Assembly (NCBI GenBank): GCA_028023455.1
Contig: JAQFVV010012537.1
Span: 558,001 to 622,000, forward strand
Origin: Epiperipatus broadwayi
Taxonomy: Eukaryota; Onychophora; Udeonychophora; Euonychophora; Peripatidae
Length of the DNA stretch: 64,000 bases
Direction: 5' to 3'
In this document: positions 45,353 through 56,241 of the stretch, in pieces
How positions within the stretch are numbered: position 1 is the stretch's first letter
Layout: each line of letters opens with the position of its first letter
Translations under genes and position numbers: made by a program
The notes under the pieces: generated by a model
The model's input: the letters and a program-made list of their open reading frames with translations, nothing else
Databases searched by the model: none
Told to the model about the DNA's origin: nothing

Positions 45353-48300
45353 TAATATGTACCCAAAACTTAAATCCATTTAATTAATATTTTAAATATG
45401 TCAATTGCTATCCAAAATTTAATGTGTTAAAGTTTAAATAATCTGACTTATTTATATTTTCCATTCACTTCAAAGTAAATTATTTAGTTTAAAGTTATAT
45501 CACTGCGGTTGTGTCTATATTTCTTTGCTTATTTTATTTTAAATGCTTATTATATTTCATATGCCAACATTTCGAAACAGTGAGCACTTAATTTCATGTA
45601 TATTTTAAGAAGATATTATTTGAAAATCTTCGTATAATTTGTTTGTAGCGTCAACTTTCTGCGCTGTTTCGAAATCCTATTTTTTTTTATTATTTAAACG
45701 ATTTAATATGTGAAATGTGGCTCTTTGATAATCAACCATTTAAAAACTTAACCTTATAGTTTTATTTAGAATTAAATTTAGCCTTGATCGTATTTATAAG
45801 TATATTTCACATTTAAATTCTTAAGTCCATAGAAATATACTTTTCTTCCTTAAATATTTATTATCTATAAGTAACTTAATAGATCGAACATGTCAAAGTA
45901 CAGATGTAGTAATATTCCTTTTAGTAGCATAGACATTTATTATCAGGCTACACAAGAGTTAGTCCCAATTTGATAGAGCTAATATGCTATTAACTCGTAT
46001 TTCATAGTATGAAATATACTATTCTTTGCTTGGCGGATGTGATATTATTTTATAAAAATATTCTTGTTTTGCTGCTATACATATCTTAAGATGGAGCCAC
46101 GGCATTGCCAGCACATCTTTTATAGGGTAGAGCAGTAGCGAAGCCTGAGCCAAGGCCAGGTTAGCACGTAAGTCCCCCGCCATCCTGAACAAAATGTTCC
46201 TTTTCACGCAGCATTGCGATCGGTTACAGGGTACCGGCGTTTGTCGCAAGAACCCTGAAGTTATTTCATCCATCCACAGAGCGACTTTTCCTATTATTGT
46301 TTACCTGTGCCATAGCGCATTGGTAAAATCTTATGCAGCCAACTCTCCCACCTTAACATAACGCTTTCAGCATTCTGAAATTTTCTCTCGAAAGCCATGT
46401 TCGATCGATCATTACTTGAGCTGGTTTATGCGCTCGTTATTAAGTCATATTGTATATTTTAGTAAATGAATTCATGATCAAAGTTTAATATAATTATTTA
46501 TATGCAGCCACAAATGTAATAGGATTTGGCTTATCGAGATTTATAGACATAACGTAGTGATTAATTATGTATCAATTGTAAACAATTCATAAGATGGGCA
46601 CATGTTAAACTCATCTATGAAATTTACTGATTACTTATGTAAAGTAATTTTGAATTACCAAATGTTTGCGTACATTCTACGCTGAATGCTATTGTAAATA
46701 AGTGATATATATAGATATGAGTTGTAAATAAATATATAATTAATTTAATGTATTTCATTCTCTGTCTCGTTATTGATCTAATTCAATCCAATTCTAATTA
46801 TTATTTATAGCCTATATATATGTGAAAACTATGCATTAAGTTAAATTAGATTAGTGATCTATTTTAGTCAATTAAGAACCTCTCTTTTAATTATCAGAGT
46901 CTCATTGCTTCTCCGTGACCTATGTCGGCCGTGTGGAAAAAGGTATACTATGTGTAATTTCAAGGTGGTCATTCGTAGGGTCTTGAGTCTTGGAATCCTG
47001 GCTTACGAATTGAAGTGTGGTCGGACTCGGAATGTCACAGTCCTAGTCTGGTCAGCTTTGGTCTCTTTTGCTTGGATTCTGAATTCTGTTACGCGAATGT
47101 ACAAACTTGACTGTTACAATACCCGCGCTTGACTGTTACAATACCCGCGGGTGCCAATTCTATGGATCATAGAATAAACTATTGAACTAATCTTACTTTA
47201 AACTATCAATGAGGCATTTAATTAAGTTTTACCTTAGCTTAGCTCAGTTGAGGGATACAAAGGTCTATGAGGTGAAAAATGTACATTAGATGTGGGAGGA
47301 AATAATTTTAGATGGTAGAATTTTACCAATTTAATTCCTATTTATTTTAGAATTTGGTAGATGTTTTATTTCCTATTCTAAAATAAATAAGAATTAAATT
47401 GGTAAAATTCTACTATCTAAAATTAACAAGTTATATTCTATACTTCACCTCCTCCCATCATCCACACGCATTGAACAACCCTTACCATATTAGAAAATTA
47501 AATTAATAACTAAATGCAATAATTAATCACTATACTATGTAGTAATTTGGAATTAACTGAACTTTTAATTATACATTAATCTAAAGTAGTTAACTGAATT
47601 TAATATTTAATCTGAATTAATAATTGAATATCTCAGGGAATTAATTTATTGCATAGCTTAATCTAAAATCTACTTCTTAACAACTACTATTTAGTATTAT
47701 GAAAGTAATGATATAAATTAGGCAATACCCTAACTAAATAATGGCATTTAGATAATGAAAGAAATGGGGTACATTTTGATTTCAATTCATCATCTAAATA
47801 ACAACTGAATGATAAAACTTTTAGAGAATCAGTAAATAATTAACATTTCATACAGTCTTTGGATCAAGGAAATCAATATCATCATATCTGAATATGTTCA
47901 TCATTAAATTAAATAAGATACAATCATAAATTAGATAAAATAAATGTGTGAGCATGTGTGGCAATATGATGTATGTTAAAGAAGAATTCTGAATACAATT
48001 TTGAATAATAAAACATTTATTAAAAAAAATAGTTAAGCAAACATTTAATTTCTTTATAATTGGTATAAGTACAACTTCTGGATGTATTTAATATCAGTGG
48101 TTGAAAAATTTCCATAAGAACAGATAACACAATATAATTTTCTAATTTCTAATCTGACACATTTAATCTATCAAAGCATCCTGATAGATTTATGGAAACA
48201 CATTATATTTCTAACACTAAAATAATAAACTAAAATAAAATCTTTACATTTTATTGCAAAATGGTTTTATGTTATCAGGCACTTCTGATAAACATAAGGA

Positions 48301-49990
48301 ACTGAAGTAATATAGCCCTAAACTTCAAACAATAAACTACAAAAATTTACTTTATATTCAACATCTTACTTGTAGCACTCTCAAATTATCTATTAGTTGA
48401 TAAGTCTATGATAAATAACATATGGTTACATATTTATATTCAATTATAACATAAAACTAAAAATTTTGGCATTTTACTTCAAATGCACATTAACTAAAAT
48501 AAAGGGGATTGAAACCCAAGAATAAGTATAAAATAATAATACTATCAAACAATACGTTGCAAAATGGAAATAAATAACTCCATTAATTAACTGTATTCTG
48601 TCTTTGCAAAAATGAAGTAAATAATTCTATTAATCAACTATGTTTTATCTCTTTTGCTTGCTTACTCAAATAATGATTGAATATTATGAAAATTGATGAT
48701 ATGAAACTTAAATGATAAATACAAAATGATTTGGAATAATAACTAAAGTTATGCATTAATGATGGATTTTTCCATATCTTTTAAATTAATACTTTATGCA
48801 TGTGTCTGTATTATGCTGTGTGTCATAAAAGAAATAATTAACACTAAACAATCCAATTGCTTTACTTATGAAGTTGTAATACAATCATAATACGGACAAT
48901 GACAATGGACAATCAAGCTTTAATCACTAACTTCACTACAGCTGTTTTGTACAAAAATCAATTCTGCTTTTATTCCTCTTTTTTATCAATAAATTATCTG
49001 GCACTTGGCTATAAGTATAAGATGAAAAACATTCCATAGGCACATGGGGATAAAAGATTTTCACAATTCTAATCATATAAATAACAATACAACAACTTTC
49101 AAGTCTAACTTCTGGGACTAAATAAACTAGTGGGAACAAATGATCACCAAAATAATCAGGGAGATAAAATACTTGGCTTCATATACTCTAATTCATAATA
49201 TCAAATATCAAAACTGGAGGATTCAATCTACTACTATCAAATACTTCAATAAACAAAAAGGGAGAGTTTACTCCATACAATATATTAGGCAATCTACCCA
49301 TGTCAAATATTCAAACAACAAAAGGGGAGAGATTACTCAATAGCATAAAATACTATAAAACACCACTAACTTCACTCTATATAGCCACTAGATACTTTTC
49401 TATTCAAGCATAATAAAGAACAATAAATTCATACTTAATAAATCTCTAATCTTTCCAAATCAATTGTCCCATTCTCATCCTCTGAAACCGATAGACTATA
49501 TCATTTTTACTTGCAATTTACACATTATTATAGTTGAATTTAATAATATACACACATATACAAGCATAATAATACACAGACAATTCAAATCCCAGTAGGC
49601 AAAGAACTACTGTAGAATATCAATTACAACTGAAAAAGCAGTAATGAATCAATATTTCATATCTGATAAATATAATATTTATAACTTGGAAACATACTAA
49701 TGATGGTTGAAAAACAAGGCAAAATAATTTCTATTGATAGGGTAAGACAAAATAATATTTTTTATAGTGCATTTGCATTAGCACAGATTTAAAGTAAAAG
49801 TTTGGATTAGATAAATAATAAATCTTTATATTCTAGGTTAAATTGAAAATAACTTTTCTAATCTATTGAAAAATGCAAAATATACCATAAAATTTATATA
49901 ATGAGTTTTTTTTTTTAAGAGTTGTCACCCCTTCAACATTAAATGGACGTCCCCCTTTTTACCATGCATGTATGTTTATAATATGAACAC
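45353..49990. other. Intronic sequence with a long hairpin; no gene seen
   Basis: A GC-richer patch at 46080-46400 and another at 46890-47160 hold no recognisable protein. The second ends with a 22-bp direct duplication (47105-47126 and 47127-47148, CTTGACTGTTACAATACCCG) and could be a retroelement LTR end. A hairpin lies at 47303-47425. From 47460 to 49900 the sequence is A+T-rich, with short internal repeats at 49225-49330 (AAAGGGAGAG and similar). Confidence 0.45.
47303..47425. repeat. Near-perfect long hairpin (51-bp arms, 21-bp loop)
   Basis: 47303-47353 and 47375-47425 are reverse complements over 51 bp with two mismatches. The stem includes TAGAATTTTACCAATTTAAT and TATTTATTTTAGAAT; the loop is 47354-47374. 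Transcribed on either strand it would fold into one long stem. It may be a small MITE, a foldback duplication or a hairpin-RNA locus. No flanking target-site duplication was established. Confidence 0.9.
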
Positions 49991-50016
49991 ACGATAAACT
50001 TATACTAAAATAATAA

Positions 50017-53000
50017 TAAATCATCATCATTATCAACCATTATCAATCCACTGCAGGATGAAGGTCTCTCCAAGTTTAATCCATCTTCTCCAATCTTTAG
50101 CTTCTCTTCTCCACATCACCCCTACACATTTTCTTATTTCATCCATCCATCTTACATGTGGTCTCCTTCTGGGTCTTTTACAATCTCTTGGAATCCAGTT
50201 TAAAATTTCAATTGTCCATCTATTATCATCTCTTCTAACAATATGTCCAGCCCAACTCCACTTCAATCTTTTAATTTTTTCAATGAGGTCAGTAACACCT
50301 GTTTGTTCTCTTACCCATACATTGCGTTTTCGATCTCTTCTTGTTACTCCCAACATACATCTCTCCATACTTCTTTGAGTGGTCTGAAGTCTCTGTATTG
50401 ATCTTCTATTAAGTGTCCAAGTCTCAGATCCATAAGTAAGAACTGGTAAAACACATTTGTTAAAAACCTTTCTTTTCAAACACATAGGCATATTTCCTTT
50501 TAATATCAAGTTATTTCTACCAAAAGCACTCCAACCAAGTTTAATTCTATGATTAATTTCCTCTATTATGTTTCCATCTGTATTAATAATCTGACCAAGG
50601 TATTTGTAACTCTTAACTTCTTCTAATTCATCATAATCAATCTTTATTTTCATATTTGGAGCAAATCGATTAAACATTACTTTAGTCTTTTTAACATTTA
50701 TCTTTAGTCCTACTTTCCTACTTTCATCTGATAACTCCTGCAACATTTCCTGCAGCTCGGAAGCATTATTTGCAAAAACAACTACATCATCTGCGAAATC
50801 TAAATGACTTAAATAATCTCCATTTACTTTCACTCCTTTAGTTTCCCATTTTAATCCACAAAATACTTCTTGCAGCACTACACCTTTCTCAATGTTGACT
50901 TTCCCAGTATCATTATGTAATCTAATTGTTGCTGTTGCATTTTTATAAATATTCTTTAAAATATGACAATATCCTGGATCTATACCTTGATGATCCAATG
51001 CTTTAATCACTGAAGAAATGTTTATAGAATCAAATGCCTTTTCATAATCTACAAATCCAAAACATAATGACAACTCATATTTATTTGTCCTTTCTATAAC
51101 TTCTCTCAATACTTGAATATGATCTACTGTACTAAAACCACTTTTAAATCCAGCTTGTTCTCTTGGTTGGTGAAAATCCAAGGTTCTCTGTAGACGAGTT
51201 GTAATTATCTTGGTAAAAATTTTATATAAAACTGATAAAAGGCTGATAGGTCTGTAATTTCTAATATCTTCTTTATCACCTTTTTTAAATATTAATATTA
51301 TTACTGCATTCTTCCAATCATCCGGTACATCTTTATCATTTAGACATTTGGTATATAACTTTGCTAATATTTTTTCTGTTTCTTCACCTGCTTCTTTTAA
51401 TATATCAATTATAATTCCATCATTACCTGGAGCCTTTCCTTTTTTCATACATTTAATTGCATTTCTCACTTCTTCATTTAAAATTCTGGGCAATTCGGAC
51501 GATGTAATAGATATAGGAGGTACTTGTTCTTTATTACTATATAATTCTTGATAAAAATCTTCTACCAATTTCATAATGTCATCCCTCTTTTTAGTAATAA
51601 TTCCATCTTTTTTCCTTATTGCAGATATAAATTTCCTACCAATACCAAAATGTTGTTTTACATTCTTAAGACTTTTATTTTCTTCTACAGCTTTTCTTGC
51701 TAGTTCACAGTTATACTTTCTTATATCATTTTCAACTCTTTTCCGCACCATTTTACAAAATTCGAGATATTCAATTCTTTTTAATGCATCATTCTTGCAT
51801 ATCTTCATATTCCTTCTTTTCTTCATAAGTTCTCTAGTCTCAGTAGAAATTTTATTAGTCAATTGCTGCTTTTTTCTACCAGCTATCTTTGTTGCAGTTT
51901 TTAAAAGTGTATCAGTTATTTTCATATTAATTTCATTCAAATCTGAATCATGTTCAAAATCTACTAATACTTGAAACCGATTTGTAAGTTCTAATTTAAA
52001 TTCATTAGAATGTTTCTGAAGATTAGGAATATCAACTGTAAATATAGTTTTTCTTAATAATTTTTGTCTCTCTAGTTTTACATTAACATGTATCTTACCC
52101 CTTACTAATCGATGATCACTTCCTGTGTTAAATTTATTAAGAACATTACAATCTTGAAATATGTATTTCCTGTTAGTCAAAATATAATCCAATTCTGCTG
52201 TACCTTCATTTGGATGCTTCCATGTCCATTTCCTTCTAACATTTTTCTCAAAAAAAGAATTCATAATATAAAGTTTTTCCTTCTCTGCAAACTCTACAAG
52301 TCTATGTCCTCTCTCATTTCTATTACCATAACCAAAATTACCTACAACACTTTCATCTTTCATTTGTTTACCAATTCTAGCATTAAAATCTCCCATAACA
52401 ATTTTAAAATGTTGTTTACTCTGATCAAAAGCCTTTTGTACATCCATATAAAAATCTTCTACTACTTCATCACTGTGAGAACTTGTTGGGGCATAAACCT
52501 GAATTATCTGCATTTGATATCTGCTATTAAGTTGTATAACTAATCTTGCCATTCTGTCTGATACACCATCAATCTCCACAATATTGTTCTTCCACTTTTA
52601 TTTATAATGAATCCTACTCCACTTGTATTTCCAATATTTGTGCCTTTATAATAGAGCATATGTCCACTTTTTAAATCAATTGTCTCTTCACCTTTTCTTA
52701 TAACTTCACAAAGTCCAATAATATCTCATTTAATATAAAAGAGTTCTTCTTCTAATTCTTGCAATCTTCCTTCACTTGAAAGTGATCTGCAGTTGTAAGT
52801 ACCTAAATAAAAAGTCGTCATCAAATGGCAGCCTGGGTCCGCCTCCAGGATATTCTTAGCACCCTCCGCCTTCGGCCACCAACCGCTGCCTTGGTTGGTG
52901 ACTTTACAGCCTTCTGGGATTAAGGGCCATGCTTTATTTTTGTCTGTCATAATTGTATAATTGGGAAAAATCTTTATCATTTACACAAACATTCATTCTG

Positions 53001-53290
53001 CCTTATCAGGCACTGAGAAGAAAGACCATGGTGTTTCTTGATCTTAAACTCAGAGGTAAAAAGTCAATAAACTCACCACACTGGCTAATGCGTGTTGGTG
53101 AGCAGCCCATCCATGTTCATATACTATATGAATAAACATATAGTAATAACAGCTGCAACGACAAGAATGTATGGAGTGGACATTAGGAATTTGCCCTGCT
53201 CGGTTCCTTTAAGGCCTCCAAGAGGAATCAAAGGGTCTCCTTTCAGTTAATAGCAAACTCCTTTCTGCAGCCAATAATAAATACCTTGTA
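50017..53290 (-). mobile_element. RTE-type non-LTR retrotransposon, nearly full length
   Basis: Minus-strand LINE with an APE-type endonuclease and reverse transcriptase in one long frame. The 3' end carries CTGCAGTGGATTGATAATGG, followed by a TGATGATGAT-like triplet tail (50015-50050). The conserved line-end sequence overlapping the stop codon and the ATG/ATT triplet tail are typical of RTE elements. About 300 bp of 5' sequence above 52980 (to about 53290) appears to belong to it; the exact 5' end is not fixed. It lies in the same orientation as the fibrillin gene, inside its largest intron. Confidence 0.85.
50033..52980 (-). pseudogene. RTE endonuclease-reverse transcriptase, inactivated
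   Basis: The N-terminal frame 52980-52726 has LGTYNCRSLSSEGRLQELEE, the start of the endonuclease. A TGA then replaces a W-like position at about 52730, and a one-base frameshift occurs near 52590. The main frame (848 codons from 52579) shows endonuclease GDFNARIG (63-70) and SDHRLV (154-159), [11 protein letters not shown] (381-389), motif [11 protein letters not shown] (509-518) and motif C FADD (595-598). Between KGV and VLQEVF (about residue 567, base 50881) the motif B segment, normally R-Q-G-D..SP..F, is missing in frame, roughly 15 residues. The C-terminal domain ([15 protein letters not shown]) is intact to the stop. It cannot be active: a stop, a frameshift and the lost motif B. Confidence 0.9.
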
Positions 53291-55536
53291 AAATATTTCC
53301 TTTATATTATACATTTATGAGACGTTCTGGTATAAAACAATAATAAATATAATAAAAAAAAAAAATCAGAATACATTTCTTTTTTAAACTATCTGTCTAT
53401 TAAAATAATAACAATTAATAATAAGTGCTAAAGTTCTTTTTTTTTTTTTGGTTGTAAAACAGAAAGTTTATTACAGTTCTTAAATGATGTCCCTTGGTCA
53501 TATCTTAAATAATAATAATTATTAACATAAAGATAAATACTGACGAACACGTAACAAATTCCTGCAGGAAGACAAATAACATCATTTTGGGATCCAGAAT
53601 AGCATATTCAATGTTCTTAGCAAAGCTATTAAATCGCTGTTGACATGATATAAGAGAAATTTTTATTAAGCAATAAGCATTTTATCATGACACAAATAAA
53701 GTAATAATTCATTATTTCATTTGTGGGATATATTCAAGCATTTCTATATTTTTAGAGCCATTCATAAATGCATATAATTATTTAACTGATAATATTTACT
53801 TAAATTTCCGTTTGTTGGTTGGCAATATTCTGTATAAAAAAATTCCACCACAAATGAGGAAAACAATTAATAAAATAAAGTCATATTCAGTTTTATCTAT
53901 CTTTATAAATTCATTTCTCACAGTAATTAGGATAAATAATTAGACAATCCGTTAAATTATACATTTAGTCTTATTTTTCTAATAGGCAAAAATATAAATA
54001 GTCAGGCAAGTGTTCCAATAATAATGACAATAAAATTAAATGATTCATACGCAACCTTCTCAACCTTCTTCTTTGATAACTAGCACAGATTTATTATTTA
54101 GAGTTCTTGATATGTTTAATAAAGAGTTCACACACCTTCCAACATAATAAACATATACAGTTGCTCCATTAATATTATACTTAATTTTTAAGAAAAATAA
54201 TTTTGAAAAATAAATATTCTTCTTTACAATTAGATTTAAAGTTTAAATAAAGCAAATTTAAAATACTATTACACATTTCCATTCTTTCTTTAATGTTGGC
54301 AATTAAATTTAAATAATATATAGTATAGACACATACATGCATTTTGAACAACAGTTGGAGAATCTAAATAGTTAGCTTAAGAATAAGAATTGATATACCT
54401 CATATGGTTGTTTACATCCTCATCTTTAGAAACCAATAACACTTTTTAACTTTCAACTTGAATCTTGGCAGAATTATCTTATAACAAACAAAATTGTACT
54501 ATTAAACTTTGTTTAAAAAGTGGATTGGAGATGAATTAGTAAAAAAATTGTCAGCAGTTCCTTATAGAATTGTAATTAATCTTTTATAGATTTTAAAACA
54601 TTACCTAAACATTTATTCTTCCAATAGTCCAAGGTTATTTGAAAGTTCAAAGGTGACCAGACAGAGAACTACTCCTCCCATTGCACTGAGATTTTTAATG
54701 AGGAGATTTTATGCAAGAAACTTTCTTGTCTTGAAAAAGAAAAAAAGTGGGGGGGGGGATTATTTTATCTTTTAAATAAATAAAAAAATATTAAATTGAA
54801 CGAAGAATTAAATATTCTGTATTTTTAAAGTAACAGAATAAAATTAATGACAATTACTTTAACAAATAAAATATTTTATAGTATATTTGTTGTTTAATAA
54901 TTCACCAGTCCAATAATCCATTAATTCACTTAAAATGTAATTAAGCTGGTTTTTAACACTGTTAGTTATGAAATTAAATATTTGGATATGAGATATGATA
55001 CTTGTTGGTTTAATATTTGGATATGAGATATGATACTTGGTTTATTGAAGCATATGAATGAAAAATGAAGTTGAACAATGATACAGACAGACATGAATAT
55101 TTACAAATAATGTACTATAGACACTAAACTGATATTACTAAAATGACAATTTTAATGATGATGAGTTAAACACATTTCACTGTTTATGCTATAAATTAAA
55201 ATATTAAAAGCAAATGAACTAGAGAATCATCTAAACAAATCTTAATACTGTTTGTAAACAAATAAAACAAATTAGAATTAACTCAAACTAGACTGACTAC
55301 TTTTATGACAAGTCACCCCTATCCTATCATTGATTATACACTAAAGTAAGATACTAAACATCTAATAATTTTTAAACTCCATCTACAAGTACTTCTAAAC
55401 ATAGTTTTAAGTCATTAATAATTTTTTTTTTAAATTTCATGTTATTTCATTTTTTTATTAGATGATATCAGATGTTACTGATATAATATTATACAATTAC
55501 AATTAATAATTCTGGTGCCAAAACAGAAGGTCACAA
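53291..55536. other. Intronic sequence; no gene seen
   Basis: A+T-rich, with T-runs and a G-run at 54751-54759. It contains a 35-bp-period tandem duplication at 54977-55043 (AATATTTGGATATGAGATAT). No coding frame of interest. Confidence 0.6.
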
Positions 55537-56054
55537 TATACAAGAGAATATTTACAATGTTGAATATTGTAGCTTAATGTAAACTCTGGGTTCTGCCTAC
55601 TGCTTCCAGCTACACCCGATGGCTTGCCTCATGAGTAGGGTGTATGGCTCTTCCAGCTGTACAAGACAGCTTGCCTTGAGCCAACAGTAGTCTTAGCAGT
55701 GTCTGGTCTCTATGGGACTTGCCTAGCTGTGTAGACTAAATAGCATAGTGCTATCAATGGGAACACTTACTGCTGTTCAGGTTAGCATAGCTTCCCTGAG
55801 ATAACGCAAACAGTCTTTCAGGTTAGACAGACATTCTACCCTGATTCTCACAAAAGGCTGACTATTTCTAGCCAGATCCCTGACATTATTGAAAACCTTC
55901 GGATTCAGCAAGCATCATTGCTTATTGGTCTGTAAAATCATTGGCTGTTTTATCTATACATCAGCCTATTGGCCTGTAGCAAACAATGCTTAATCCGATC
56001 AAATAAGGAGGCATCTGGAATAGTTCACTTCTGAGAGAAGGAAGGATTATAACA
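55537..56054 (-). repeat. LTR fragment of the element II family
   Basis: Matches the 560-bp LTR at 38741-39300 almost end to end, from TATACAAGAGAATATTTACA to TTATAACA, but lacks its first 65 or so bases. No internal element sequence is attached on either side, so it is a solo LTR or truncated end. It retains a segment (AACAGTAGTCTTAGCAGTG) missing from the 38741 copy. It lies only 70 bp from exon I. Confidence 0.85.
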
Positions 56055-56121
56055 CATACATTGTTGCAATAGATTAAATTAGAAAATGCTTATTGCATTT
56101 TAATTTTATTTTTTAAATTAC

Positions 56122-56241
56122 CTTCACACACTTGCATGATTCCAGGAACAAAACCATCAGTACAGGAACATTCAAAGCCACCAATTACATTTGTACAGGT
56201 CCCATTGCCACAGGCATTTCCAACTGCACATTCATCTTCGT
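56122..56241 (-). CDS. FBN: Fibrillin exon I: calcium-binding EGF domain
   Basis: A cbEGF exon of 120 bp (40 codons), acceptor TTTACAG and donor GTAATT, phase 1-1. The peptide begins [16 protein letters not shown] and ends IMQVCE; six cysteines. The calcium site is D-E-D-E with [10 protein letters not shown]. The VGN.CGNGTC...N.IGGFEC pattern is the one I recall for the vertebrate fibrillin cbEGF located immediately before the CAFRC repeat, which here is exon H. That orders I directly upstream of H in the mRNA. No other exon was recognised between 56242 and 64000, so the intron above it is at least 7.7 kb. Confidence 0.94.

Noticed and set aside
50058-52543. Several plus-strand open frames of 67-143 codons
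   Set aside because: They are antisense shadows of the RTE frame; their leucine/isoleucine/serine-rich text has no family resemblance.
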